A stretch of DNA of 64,000 bases from Desulfuromonas thiophila (GTDB lineage Bacteria; Desulfobacterota; Desulfuromonadia; Desulfuromonadales; Desulfuromonadaceae): assembly GCF_900101955.1 (NCBI RefSeq), contig NZ_FNAQ01000003.1, forward strand, positions 186,001-250,000. Reading direction: 5' to 3'. A program made the position numbers and the translations under genes. This document shows, one piece after another, positions 1-9,021 of this stretch. The notes beneath the pieces are model-generated. The model searched no databases, was not told the DNA's origin, and saw only the letters and a list, made by a program, of their open reading frames with translations. Positions within the stretch are counted from its first letter, which is position 1. The number at the start of each line of letters is the position of its first letter.

Positions 1-430
1 CTGGAATCACCTCGATCAGGTGGATGTCGAACGTCAGGGCCTTGCCGGCCAGGGGATGGTTGGCGTCGAGGGTCACCTGTTCGTCATTCAGGTCGCTGAC
101 CATCACATACAACAGAGAGCCGTCCTGCCGAGTGATTTCAATCTGGGCGCCGATCTGCAGCGCCAGATCGGCGGGTAACTGGGCGCGGTCGATCTCTTCG
201 ATCAGATCGGGATTGCTGGCGCCGTAGGCCTGTTCCGGCGGGATGGTCAGGGTTTTGTGCTCGCCTGGCACCATGCCGACTACGGCGGCGTCGAAACCGG
301 CGATCACTTCCTTCTGGCCGAGAATAAAGTTCAGCGGTTGCTTGTCCTGGGAGGAATCAAACACCGTACCGTCGGCCAGATAACCGGTGTAATGCACCTT
401 GACGGTATCACCTTTTTTTGCCACAAACAT
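1..430 (-). CDS. FKBP-type peptidyl-prolyl isomerase, SlyD-like (3' end off window)
   Basis: Proline cis-trans isomerase and probable folding helper in the cytoplasm. It was read by reverse-complementing positions 430 to 1, which gives 143 codons without a stop, so the C-terminus lies outside the window. The N-terminus has the FKBP pattern (KKGDTVKVHYTG, then DGTVFDSS), followed by GFDAAVVGMVPGE and IPPEQAYG. An insert-in-flap segment typical of SlyD follows at about residues 70-120, then LAGKALTFDIHLIEV. No signal peptide is visible. The ATG at 430 is preceded by AAAGGAAG at suitable spacing. Neither the His-rich metal tail of E. coli SlyD nor its absence can be judged from this fragment. 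The SlyD-like FKBP family call is firm; the client is unknown. Confidence 0.85.
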   Translation of the reverse strand, partial: MFVAKKGDTVKVHYTGYLADGTVFDSSQDKQPLNFILGQKEVIAGFDAAVVGMVPGEHKTLTIPPEQAYGASNPDLIEEIDRAQLPADLALQIGAQIEITRQDGSLLYVMVSDLNDEQVTLDANHPLAGKALTFDIHLIEVIP

Positions 431-551
431 CGCGCTTCCTTTCTGTTGCCAGCGGTTGCAGGAAAATCGGAAATGCCGAGAGTAGAAAGATTCGCGGCGA
501 ATGTCAACGTGGCGGCGGCACTGCGCCGCCCTTTTCACGAAAGAGACTGCC

Positions 552-896
552 ATGACCGGAGAACCCCTGAAACAGGCCATTGCCGTCGAGCGCCGGCCGG
601 AGCATGCCTTTATCCGCTGGTCGGACACGGGCGGCGTCTGCTGCGAACTGCTCGATTACTTCATTGCCCGCCGGGCCGACGCTACCGAGCTGGCGACATT
701 CGAGCTGCTTGATATGGAACAGATGTGGCAACAGCTGCTGAGCCTGGGCGAAACCGGCCTGAGCCGGGCGGTGCGCAAGCAGGTTGAGATTATCGACTGG
801 CAACAGCCGGGTGGCGGTGTGCGCAGCTGCTGTTTTCGCGCCGAGGGTCTGCTGGCGTTGTATGAGGAGATCCAAGCCCGGCGCGGCGCGGCCTGA
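552..896 (+). CDS. hypothetical protein, 114 aa
   Basis: Unrecognised small soluble protein. The ATG at 552 was preferred over the in-frame ATG at 501 because the extra N-terminal residues look like translated intergenic DNA (Arg/Cys-rich) and a modest AAAGAG lies just upstream of 552. The product is mixed in charge, with two adjacent cysteines near residue 30 and another pair in the C-terminal third. It shows no membrane segment and no motif I can name. It lies between the divergent FKBP gene and the large radical SAM fusion gene, about 115 bases before the latter, and could be co-transcribed with it. Codon use looks like its neighbours. Confidence 0.55.
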   Translation: MTGEPLKQAIAVERRPEHAFIRWSDTGGVCCELLDYFIARRADATELATFELLDMEQMWQQLLSLGETGLSRAVRKQVEIIDWQQPGGGVRSCCFRAEGLLALYEEIQARRGAA

Positions 897-1011
897 TACG
901 GGGACTTGAGGCTGCGGACTGTTGGTGCTATGTTGCGCGCCGATTGCAGCCATTGTTTCCTCTTATGGTGTCAGCCGCCGGACAGTGGGTTGGCGCCGGA
1001 AGGACGGCCTC

Positions 1012-4000
1012 ATGTATCAACCCGACAGTCTGCCGATAGCCGCTGTGTCCGGCGATCCGATCTTCGATGTGCACCGCTGGCTGCGGCTGTCGCATCATGG
1101 TATCCCGATTTACCTGTATCCCGAAGGCCCTCACTGGTTCGTGCCCAGTCGCGGTGGTGATGCCCTGCTGCAGCAGCTGCGGCAGAACCGGCCGGTGAGC
1201 CTGACCGCTGAGGCGGTCGGTTTTCTCCAGCGTCTGCCGCAGCCGCCGGTGGCGGCTTACGCTGGACGGGCCGCTTGCCTGCAGCTGAGCGGTTTGCAGG
1301 AGTTGTGGCTGCACATCACCAACCGCTGCAATTTGCGCTGTCGCCATTGTCTGTTTGCTTCCGCGGCGGACAGCGCCGCCGAACTGCCCTTGGCCCGTCT
1401 GTGCCAGCGCATTGACGAGGCCCGGGCGCTGGGTTGCCGGCTGTTCGCCCTGACCGGCGGGGAACCGACGGTCCATCGCGATTTTGTTGCCCTGGTTGAC
1501 CATGTGCTGGCCGATCCGGCTGCCCATGTGGCGGTGCTGACCAATGGCATGGCGCTGGAGCGCCTGACCTCTCTGGCGGACTGGCCGCGCGACCGGCTGC
1601 ACTGGCAGATCAGTGTCGATGGCCTTCAGGCCCGTCACGATGGCTTGCGCGGTGCCGGCAGTTTTGCCCGTCTGCGCCAGCAGCTTGCCGGCCTGCGCCA
1701 GCAGGGTTGGCCGTTTACCCTGTCCATGTGTGTCGAAGCGGACAATCTGGCCGACATGGCGGCGGTGGTGGAGCTGGCGGCTGACTGGGGCGCCGCCAAT
1801 GTTCATTTTATGTGGTACTTCGTGCGCGGCCGTGGTGGTGCCGAGCGCTTTGCCGACCCTGGCCGGATTGCCGCCGAACTGCGCCGTGCTCTTGGTGTTG
1901 CCGAGCGTCGCGGGGTGCGGATCGACAATCTTGACGCGTTGCGGACGCAGCTGTTCGCGCCGCCCGGCACCCGTCACGATGGCAGCGGGGCTGGTTGGCA
2001 GGCGTTGGCCATCGGGCCGGATGATCGGCTCTATCCGTCGGCCGCGCTGGTTGATGTCGCCGAACTGGCGACAGATCTCACGGCCGGGCTGGCGGCCGCC
2101 TGGCGCGACAGTGCCGCCCTGACCGCCATTCGCCACAGCAGTTGCGCGACGCAGGATTCCCCCTGGCGTTTTCTGCTCGGTGGTGGCGATCTTGACCACA
2201 GCTATCTGCATGGTGGCTGTTTCAGCGGCGCCGATCCCTATCTGCCGCTGTATGAGGAGCTGGCGCTTGATCTGCTGGTAGCCAGCGCCAGTCGTCAGCC
2301 GGACAGCGAGCGGCCGCTACTGCGGCTGAAGATGGGCGATGTGCTGGAGAGCTGTGGTGCCCATGGTGCCGTGGCCCTGTTGCACTCCAACTGCCTGCTG
2401 GCGTTGAGCCAGAACGACAGTCGTACGGTGGTGAAGGATTTCTATGCCGCTGCGGTCGGCGATCGAAAGGAGGAGATTCTCAACCCGGTCTGCTATGACG
2501 CTGACCTGATCGATCACATCCCCGAGGCGTTCCGGTTTCGCGGTTATGGCTGCGGCAGTCCGGTGCTGGATGCTGCCATCACGGCGGGCCAGACCGTGCT
2601 GGATCTGGGCTGTGGCAGCGGGGTGGAATGCTTTATTGCCGCCCGGCTGACCGGCCGGCAGGGGCGTGTCATCGGTGTTGACATGCTGGCGCCCATGCTT
2701 GAGCTGGCCCGCCAGGGCGCGGTTGGTGTCGCCGCCCGTCTCGGTTACGATAACCTGGAGTTCCATCAGGCCTATCTTGAAGCGCTGCCGCTGGCCGACG
2801 CCAGTGTCGATCTGATTCTGTCCAACTGTGTGCTCAACCTGTCGGCTGACAAGCGCTGCCTGTTTGCCGAGATGTGGCGTGTCCTCAAGCCGGGTGGCCG
2901 GCTGGTGGTGGCCGATGTCGTGTGCGAGAGCGAGCCTGATGCCGCCATCCGCAACGACGAGCAGCTGCGGGGCGAATGCATTGCCGGTGCCCTGACCCAG
3001 AAGGATCTGTTCGGCCTGCTGGCGGAAAGCGGTTTTGTTCACAGTCGCTGTCTCAAACGGTTGCCGTACCGCCAGGTGCAGGGCCACGCCTTTTTTTCGC
3101 TGACCTTCGAGGCGCAACGTCCCGCCCTGGCGGAAGCGGCCGGCGCGGTGCGGGTTCTCTATCCCGGTCCCTTTGCCAGCATTGGCCTGGAGGATGGCCG
3201 GCTGCTGTTTCGCGGCCAGCTGGCCTGGGTGTCACGCCAGCAGGCCGAGGCGGCCGGTGAATTGCTCTATCAGCTGGAAGAGGATGGCACGGTGGCCAAC
3301 ATCGCCTTCAGCTACAGCTGCAACTGTGCCCTGCCGGCTCGCGAAAGCGACACTCAGACGGTGGCGCGGCAGCTCAGCGGTTGCATGCTGTGCGGTGCGC
3401 CCCTGCTGTATGCGGCCACCAGCCGGTTGCAGCGTTGCCATTATTGCGGGCGACAGTTCGACAGCAGTGTTTGTTGCGAGCAGGGCCATCATGTCTGTGA
3501 TGCCTGCCATAATGCCGATGCCCTTGCGGTGATCGCCCATCTGTGTCAGGAGGCCGAGGAAACCGAGCTGCTGCCGTTGTTTTATCGCATCTGCCGCCAT
3601 CCGGCCATTCCACTGCACGGGCCGCAGTTCCATGCCCTGGTGCCGGCCGTGATACTGGCCTGCTACCGCAATCAGGGCGGCACGGTGTCCGCGGCGCAGA
3701 TGCACATGGCACTGCAGCGGGGTTCTCAGGTCATGGGCGGCAGTTGTGCCTTCAATGGGGTGTGTGGCGCGGCGGTGGGCGTGGGCATCGCCTTGAGTCT
3801 GTTGCTTGAGGCCACACCGCTGACGGCGGTGCCCCGCCAGCAGGCGCAGCAGCTGGTGCAGCAGGTGCTGGCCGAGCTGGCGGCTTTCCGGGCGGCCCGT
3901 TGTTGTCAGCGCGATTGTGTGGTGGCGCTGTGCAAGGCGGCGGAGTTGTCGGCGGCGTTGCTGCCGCAGCCGTTGCGGGCAGGGGCGCTGGAGGTTTGTC

Positions 4001-4092
4001 GTCAGCAGGCGCGGAATCCGGAATGTCTGGGTGCGGGCTGCCCGTTGAGCCCGGCAGCCCGGCGCCGCCAGACGGGTTCGTCGCTGGTCTAG
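1012..4092 (+). CDS. radical SAM - ArsM-like methyltransferase - Cys-rich (DUF5714-like) fusion protein, 1026 aa
   Basis: A three-part enzyme. Residues about 10-75 form a small domain resembling the PqqD/RRE-like modules that precede radical SAM domains. A radical SAM domain follows with C106xxxC110xxC113 and the GGEP motif near residue 150; extra cysteines at 378 and 403 could bind an auxiliary cluster. From about 480 to 700 is a class I SAM methyltransferase with VLDLGCGSG at 529-537 and VIGVDM. It has SNC (Cys606) and GEC (Cys656) at places that match arsenic-binding cysteines of ArsM enzymes. The last 240 residues hold zinc-ribbon-like pairs C791/C794, C809/C812 and C829/C832, then GGSC912-x5-C918 and late Cys pairs, resembling DUF5714. 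The ATG at 1012 follows a GGAAGGA site; an in-frame codon at 922 would add an unlikely leader. No signal peptide. Substrate unknown: an arsenic or thiol substrate is inference from the methyltransferase part only. Confidence 0.75.
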   Translation: MYQPDSLPIAAVSGDPIFDVHRWLRLSHHGIPIYLYPEGPHWFVPSRGGDALLQQLRQNRPVSLTAEAVGFLQRLPQPPVAAYAGRAACLQLSGLQELWLHITNRCNLRCRHCLFASAADSAAELPLARLCQRIDEARALGCRLFALTGGEPTVHRDFVALVDHVLADPAAHVAVLTNGMALERLTSLADWPRDRLHWQISVDGLQARHDGLRGAGSFARLRQQLAGLRQQGWPFTLSMCVEADNLADMAAVVELAADWGAANVHFMWYFVRGRGGAERFADPGRIAAELRRALGVAERRGVRIDNLDALRTQLFAPPGTRHDGSGAGWQALAIGPDDRLYPSAALVDVAELATDLTAGLAAAWRDSAALTAIRHSSCATQDSPWRFLLGGGDLDHSYLHGGCFSGADPYLPLYEELALDLLVASASRQPDSERPLLRLKMGDVLESCGAHGAVALLHSNCLLALSQNDSRTVVKDFYAAAVGDRKEEILNPVCYDADLIDHIPEAFRFRGYGCGSPVLDAAITAGQTVLDLGCGSGVECFIAARLTGRQGRVIGVDMLAPMLELARQGAVGVAARLGYDNLEFHQAYLEALPLADASVDLILSNCVLNLSADKRCLFAEMWRVLKPGGRLVVADVVCESEPDAAIRNDEQLRGECIAGALTQKDLFGLLAESGFVHSRCLKRLPYRQVQGHAFFSLTFEAQRPALAEAAGAVRVLYPGPFASIGLEDGRLLFRGQLAWVSRQQAEAAGELLYQLEEDGTVANIAFSYSCNCALPARESDTQTVARQLSGCMLCGAPLLYAATSRLQRCHYCGRQFDSSVCCEQGHHVCDACHNADALAVIAHLCQEAEETELLPLFYRICRHPAIPLHGPQFHALVPAVILACYRNQGGTVSAAQMHMALQRGSQVMGGSCAFNGVCGAAVGVGIALSLLLEATPLTAVPRQQAQQLVQQVLAELAAFRAARCCQRDCVVALCKAAELSAALLPQPLRAGALEVCRQQARNPECLGAGCPLSPAARRRQTGSSLV

Positions 4093-4298
4093 GGCAGCAC
4101 TTGGATGAGGTGATCGCGCCAGCGCACCTGCTGGCCGGCGTGAATCTTGCGGCGCTTGCGCAGCTCGATTGTCGCGTCGACGCTGACCTCGCCGGCGGCG
4201 ATGCGCTGCTTGGCCTCGCCGCCACTGCCGCACAGACCGGTGACCTTGAGCAGTTGCTGCAGTTCGATCTGGCTGTGACCGGCGAGGGAGAAATCCAT
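4089..4298 (-). CDS. S4-domain RNA-binding protein (YbcJ-like), 69 aa
   Basis: Small RNA-binding protein of the YbcJ/RNA-binding S4 family. Almost the whole product is one S4 fold: IELQQLLKVTGLC, then GGEAKQRIAAGEVSVD and RKRRKIHAGQQV, which is the usual alpha-L RNA-binding pattern. Length is close to the approximately 70 residues of E. coli YbcJ. The ATG is at 4296-4298. The gene is convergent with the large fusion gene, and the two stop codons share the palindrome CTAG (4089-4092). Function is probably ribosome or rRNA related by family, but the specific RNA target is not known. Confidence 0.82.
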   Translation of the reverse strand: MDFSLAGHSQIELQQLLKVTGLCGSGGEAKQRIAAGEVSVDATIELRKRRKIHAGQQVRWRDHLIQVLP

Positions 4299-4344
4299 GG
4301 GGCTGTTCCTGTCGTAAAATAGGGCTGTTGGTGGGGGCGCGGCT

Positions 4345-7131
4345 CTAACTGCGTACCAGGATCAGGCCGGTCGGCAATGCTTCGCCGAATTGCAGGGTGC
4401 GGTCGTTGTCATCAAGGGGCACCAGTCGTTCGACGACGGTCAGCTGATGACGGCTGGCGCCGCTGGCGCGCATCTTGTCGAGCAGTTCCGCCCGCAGCGG
4501 GGCGCTGATATCCATGTCGCGCTGTTCGGTGTGACGGGCGGCCTGGGCAAACAGGGCGGGAAAGCCCTGCCAGGGGGGCTGGCGCCAGTCAAGGCTGGCG
4601 ACGCGGCGGAAGAACTGTTCCACCTGCTGGGGATGGACGACGGTTTCCGGTCCGGCGTAAAGCGGCAGGCGGGCCAGCAGGCGCCCCAGCGCCCAGAAGT
4701 AAGGGGCGTGGTGGCGGGTGCGGTCGCGCAGCAGCTGGCGGCCAAACAGCCGGACCAACTCGGTTTTTGTGCCGGGCGGCAGCTGTTCCAGCGCGCCGGC
4801 CAGATAGACCATCTCGGCGGCCGGCTCGGCCTGGTTGGCCAGGCTGTCGGCTAGGGCAGCGTAGAGCTGCTGCTGGCGGCCGGCGTTGAGCCCGCCGGCG
4901 ACCCGGCGCCACAGCAGCCAGGCCTGATTTTCGATCCGCTTTTCCTTGCCAAAAGCCAGGCCGAGCTGTTGCAGGCGCCAGAGCTGCTCGATGCGGGCGC
5001 TGTCCAGTTCGACCCCATAACCCGGCCGCAGAACGAAGCCGGCCAGATAGAGCCAGGCCTGCTCATGGTCGATGCTGCGCGCCTTGCGGCTCATGCCTTC
5101 GGCCAGTTCCGGCCATAACCGGCGCAGGGTGGCGCTGTTCCAGTCCTCGCGCGGGCCCAGCAGCCGTTCAAGGGCTTTGACCAGCTGCTTCGGGGCCACC
5201 TCCGGCAGGGCCGGATCCTTTTTCTTGGCAAACAGGGAACGGATTAATGGCAGGGCCTGTGACACTGCCGGATCAGCCTCAATGCGCCGGCCGGTTGGAG
5301 CCGGTGAGCCGCTGGCGTCCTGACGCAGATTGAAATCGAGGCGCCAGCGGCCACTGCCATCGTTGGCGACGCAAGCGATCTGCAGCAGGCCCAGTTCGTT
5401 GAGGCTGACCTCCAGATGCACCGGCAGCCGGTTGTTGGCTGGTTTGGCGGCGCCGGGCGGCAGCTGAATAAGGGTTTGCAGCGGCGGCAGTGGGCGGAAT
5501 TCGTCGGCATTCCAGGGCAGCAGGGTGCCGGCACGGTCACTGGTGCGGCGCGGCGCGTAGCAACACTGAAAGCGGACCGGCTGGTTGACCAGCAGGTCAA
5601 AGGCCGGTTCGCGCAGTTGCAGGGTGCGGCCGGCCTCCAGCCCCTTGGGCAGAATGCAGACCAGGCTGCGATCCTTCTTGCGGGCGCCGCCCAGCACCTC
5701 CAGATAGAGGGCGTGGGCATAGCCGCCACCGATGCGGGCGCCGCTGGTCGGTTGTTCGCCGAGAATCCAGCTGTAACGCGCCGCGCCCTGCGCCACCGCC
5801 AGCGACAGGCTGCGGTTTTCCAGCACCACCGTTGCGGTTTCGGGCTGCCAGCGGCTCAACAGCTGGTGCAGGCGCTGGCGAATACTGGCCGGAACCAGGG
5901 TGCCGCCGTTGAAGAGCAGCGCGTCGACCCGCTGGCCGGCGATGAAGCCCGCCAGATGACGCGACACGGCACTGTCCTGTGCATAGGGCAGGCCCCATTC
6001 CTGCAGCAGCGCCGCCTGCTGTTGCGGCCGGGCATCGGCATCGCATAGCGGGAAAAAGCCGTCGAGGATCAGCTGCTGGAGTTCGCTGGCGGCGATGCGA
6101 CAGCTTTGGGTCGAGGCGAACAGGTTGGCGCCGCTGCCACTGAGGGTGACCGGATAACTGCGCTGGGCCTCCTCGCCGCTGGCGTCGAGCAGCCGTTCCT
6201 TCAGCTCGCGGGCCTGGCTGAGCAGCTGGTGCCATTGTTTCAGGCGCAACCGTTGGCCGCCGCCGGTCAGGCGCTGCTCCAGCAGGTGAGCCAGGGTCAG
6301 GTCAATGTTGTCGCCACCGAGCAGCAGATGTTCGCTCACCGCCAGGCGTTCGAAGCGCAGACCACCGGCCTGCTGTGGATCGCTGGCCACCCGGAACAGG
6401 CTCAGGTCGGTGGTGCCGCCGCCGATGTCGCAGACCAGCACCTGCAAGGCGGCGCCATCGCGCTGCAGCAGCAGATCGCGCAGCTGGGCCAGATGCGTCT
6501 CCTGTCCCAGCCAGTGGTAGAAGGCAGCCTGCGGTTCCTCCAGCAGACTGAGGCGCTCCAGCGGATAGCCCGCCAGCGCCGCGGCCTGCAGTGTCAGTTG
6601 CTGGGCGGCAGCATCGAAGCTGGCCGGTACGGTCAGAACGATCTGCTGCTGCTCGAAGGCGGCCTCTGGTGTGGCCGTTGTCAGCTGTTGGTTCCAGCAG
6701 CGCCGCAGCCAGTCAAGATAGAGAGCGCTGGCCTGCACCGGTGAAAGGCGCTGGTTCTCGCCGATATCGCTCGATTGCCAGGGCAGCAGGGCGCGATTGC
6801 GGTCGACGCCGCTGTGGCAGAGCCAGGATTTGGCCGAATGAATCACGCGGCCGGGATGCAGGGACATCTGCTGGCGGGCCAGGGTGCCAACCAGCCAGGG
6901 GCTGTCACTGGCCGGCAGTTGGTTTTCGCCGGCGCGGGGTGGTTGCTCCGGCAGGTAGGCAAAGGAAGGCAGGCTGTTGAGCTGGCGGATGCTGGCGGCG
7001 CTATCCCACTGGGGCAGCAGCAATAGCTGGCTGCCCTGGCGGGGCTGCTGGCGGTCGACGTAGGCCAGGGCCGTGTTGGTGGTGCCCAGGTCGATGCCGA
7101 TGCAGAAGCGCGGTCGGGCGGTGCTGGTCAT
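4345..7131 (-). CDS. Hsp70-family ATPase with C-terminal DUF3731 domain, 928 aa
   Basis: Second of two adjacent Hsp70-like proteins, cytoplasmic. The N-terminal actin-fold ATPase shows the phosphate-1 loop (CIGIDLGTTNTALAY, residues about 9-23), phosphate-2 motif VCDIGGGTTDLSLF, the adenosine-site region LLGGDNIDLTLAHLL and FNGGTLVPASI. A beta-sandwich-like region follows. Instead of the normal helical lid there is a helix-rich extension of roughly 280 residues that fits the DUF3731 domain known to follow Hsp70 in some proteobacteria. The start at 7131 forms an ATGA overlap with the stop of the upstream Hsp70 gene, implying translational coupling; an in-frame extension to 7305 would overlap that gene deeply and is rejected. 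No DnaJ or GrpE gene is nearby. Family assignment is firm; client and role are unknown. Confidence 0.85.
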   Translation of the reverse strand: MTSTARPRFCIGIDLGTTNTALAYVDRQQPRQGSQLLLLPQWDSAASIRQLNSLPSFAYLPEQPPRAGENQLPASDSPWLVGTLARQQMSLHPGRVIHSAKSWLCHSGVDRNRALLPWQSSDIGENQRLSPVQASALYLDWLRRCWNQQLTTATPEAAFEQQQIVLTVPASFDAAAQQLTLQAAALAGYPLERLSLLEEPQAAFYHWLGQETHLAQLRDLLLQRDGAALQVLVCDIGGGTTDLSLFRVASDPQQAGGLRFERLAVSEHLLLGGDNIDLTLAHLLEQRLTGGGQRLRLKQWHQLLSQARELKERLLDASGEEAQRSYPVTLSGSGANLFASTQSCRIAASELQQLILDGFFPLCDADARPQQQAALLQEWGLPYAQDSAVSRHLAGFIAGQRVDALLFNGGTLVPASIRQRLHQLLSRWQPETATVVLENRSLSLAVAQGAARYSWILGEQPTSGARIGGGYAHALYLEVLGGARKKDRSLVCILPKGLEAGRTLQLREPAFDLLVNQPVRFQCCYAPRRTSDRAGTLLPWNADEFRPLPPLQTLIQLPPGAAKPANNRLPVHLEVSLNELGLLQIACVANDGSGRWRLDFNLRQDASGSPAPTGRRIEADPAVSQALPLIRSLFAKKKDPALPEVAPKQLVKALERLLGPREDWNSATLRRLWPELAEGMSRKARSIDHEQAWLYLAGFVLRPGYGVELDSARIEQLWRLQQLGLAFGKEKRIENQAWLLWRRVAGGLNAGRQQQLYAALADSLANQAEPAAEMVYLAGALEQLPPGTKTELVRLFGRQLLRDRTRHHAPYFWALGRLLARLPLYAGPETVVHPQQVEQFFRRVASLDWRQPPWQGFPALFAQAARHTEQRDMDISAPLRAELLDKMRASGASRHQLTVVERLVPLDDNDRTLQFGEALPTGLILVRS

Positions 7132-8972
7132 GCGGCTGGTCCCCCGTTGGCGCGCAGGTTGATTTCCACCTTCCAGCGCCGCTGGCTGTCGGGTTGGTGC
7201 AGCCAGAGTTCCAGGGTGCCCAACTCGGTAATGCGACTGCGCAGTTGCACCGCGACACGCTGCTGCTGTTCCTCGGCTGGCAGGCTCAGTTGCAGGCTGG
7301 CGCATTCTTGCAATTCGGCAATATCCTCCACCGCATCGCCGATGGTGTCAGCTGGTCGCTGATTGCTGCTGAAAAAACGGAATTCGACCGGCTGACCGGT
7401 CAGCAGGGCAAATTCGCGACCGTTGAGGGTCTGCTCGCTGCCTTCCTCCATGCCGCGTGGCACGATACAGACGCCCTTGAGGGGTGGCTTGAAGCCCGGT
7501 ACGGCCGGCATGGCGGCCTGCAGACCGATATAGTAGGAACGGGCGGTGCCGGCCTTGATGCGTAGGCCGCCAGCGACCCGCTGGCGGGCGTAACTGGCGG
7601 CGCCGCGGGCGACCGCCAGGTCGGGATCTCCGCCGCACAGCAGGCGCAGCGGTCGCTCGGGGCAAAATTGCTGCAGCAGGCCAAACAGGCGCTGTTGCAG
7701 GCGGCGGGAGCGGAAGATGCCACCATTGAACAGAACCGCCGTGGGAAACAAAAAGGCCCGGCCGCCCTGTTCAAGGCGCTGATTGCGCACCTGTTCGGCC
7801 AGGTCGGCGTGCGCCGTTACCGCCTGGGCGCTGGCGACCAGAAAGGCCGCCAGATGATGGCTGAATACCGGGTCGGCGGCATAGTGCAGGCCGACTTCCT
7901 GCAGGCCGGCCTGGCCACTGGCATCCGGCTGGCAGTCGATGGTGCAGGGCGCCAGAAAGCCATCAAACACGACCTGTTCAACCAGGGTGCGGGTCAGCGC
8001 TACCGTCAGGCTGCGGGCGAACAGGCTGGCGCCGCGACTGGCCAGGGCAATGGGATAGCTTTCCGGCGGCTGGTCGCCGAGCAGGGTTTCCTTGCCGGCG
8101 CGGCAGCCCTGCACCAGGGCGAGAAACTGGCTGTGATCAAGCTTCTTGCCCTGGGTTTCAAGCTGGGCCTGCAGGCTGTAGGCCAGCGCCAGATCGAGGT
8201 TGTCGCCGCCGAGCAGCAGATGGTCGCCGACGCTGATGCGTTCGAGGGCCAGTTCTCCCTGCCGGGCGGTGACGGCGATCAGGCTGAAGTCGGTGGTGCC
8301 GCCGCCGATATCGCAGACCAGAATGACGTCGCCGGGCTGCACCTGCTCACGCCACAGTTCGCCCTGGCTGGTCAGCCAGTGGTAGAAGGCAGCCTGCGGC
8401 TCCTCCAACAGCGTCACTTCACCCCAGCCGGCCTCGCGCGCCGCCTCGGCGGTCAGCAGCCGGGCGACCTCGTTGAAGGACGCCGGCACCGTCAGGACCA
8501 CCTCGGCCTGGGTCAGATCGAAGGAAGGCTGCTGCTGGCGCAACTGGTATCGCAGGTTATGCTGCAGATGCCGCAAAAACTGGGTCTGGACCTGGCAGGG
8601 GGACAGCAGGCGCTGCGTGAGACGGCTGTTCCACGGCAGGATGGGCTGGCGGGGATCGAGATGGTTGTGGCCAAGCCAGGATTTGGCCGAGGTCACCAGG
8701 CGTTCGGGCAGCAGGGCGCCATGTTCGCGGGCGTAAAGTCCGCAGCAGTGTTCGGCTCCGGTCGGCCAGGGCAGCGGCGGCAGCTGGCGTTGTTCGTCCT
8801 CGCTGGGCAGGTACAGTGCCGAAGGCAGGGTGTCACGGTCGCCGAGGGCGCGGGCGCTGATCTGCTGGCAGATCGGCAGGGTGCGGGGAGCGGCCGTGTC
8901 GGTCAGGTTCGCCAGGGCAACGGACGAATTGGACGTGCCCAGATCGATACCGATGGCGTAACATTTTGACAT
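7128..8972 (-). CDS. Hsp70-family (DnaK/YegD-like) ATPase, 614 aa
   Basis: First of the two tandem Hsp70-like proteins. The ATPase motifs are complete: AIGIDLGTSNSSVAL at the N-terminus, VCDIGGGTTDFSLI, LLGGDNLDLALAYSL and LFNGGIFRS. The chain ends shortly after a beta-rich segment (LELWLHQPDSQRRWKVEINL), so it has no alpha-helical lid or EEVD-type tail. It therefore differs from the housekeeping DnaK. The ATG at 8972 is about 50 bases after the DUF2760 gene, and the 3' end overlaps the next Hsp70 start by four bases. The three genes read as one operon. Peptide binding by the shortened C-terminal region is inference. Confidence 0.87.
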   Translation of the reverse strand: MSKCYAIGIDLGTSNSSVALANLTDTAAPRTLPICQQISARALGDRDTLPSALYLPSEDEQRQLPPLPWPTGAEHCCGLYAREHGALLPERLVTSAKSWLGHNHLDPRQPILPWNSRLTQRLLSPCQVQTQFLRHLQHNLRYQLRQQQPSFDLTQAEVVLTVPASFNEVARLLTAEAAREAGWGEVTLLEEPQAAFYHWLTSQGELWREQVQPGDVILVCDIGGGTTDFSLIAVTARQGELALERISVGDHLLLGGDNLDLALAYSLQAQLETQGKKLDHSQFLALVQGCRAGKETLLGDQPPESYPIALASRGASLFARSLTVALTRTLVEQVVFDGFLAPCTIDCQPDASGQAGLQEVGLHYAADPVFSHHLAAFLVASAQAVTAHADLAEQVRNQRLEQGGRAFLFPTAVLFNGGIFRSRRLQQRLFGLLQQFCPERPLRLLCGGDPDLAVARGAASYARQRVAGGLRIKAGTARSYYIGLQAAMPAVPGFKPPLKGVCIVPRGMEEGSEQTLNGREFALLTGQPVEFRFFSSNQRPADTIGDAVEDIAELQECASLQLSLPAEEQQQRVAVQLRSRITELGTLELWLHQPDSQRRWKVEINLRANGGPAA

Positions 8973-9021
8973 GACAACAAATTCCTTGCGCTGAGGGCCG
9001 GCCTGAACACCGGCCGTCCCA

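Noticed and set aside
928-2211. 427-codon minus-strand frame within the radical SAM gene
   Set aside because: Shadow of a well-supported gene; no recognisable motifs.
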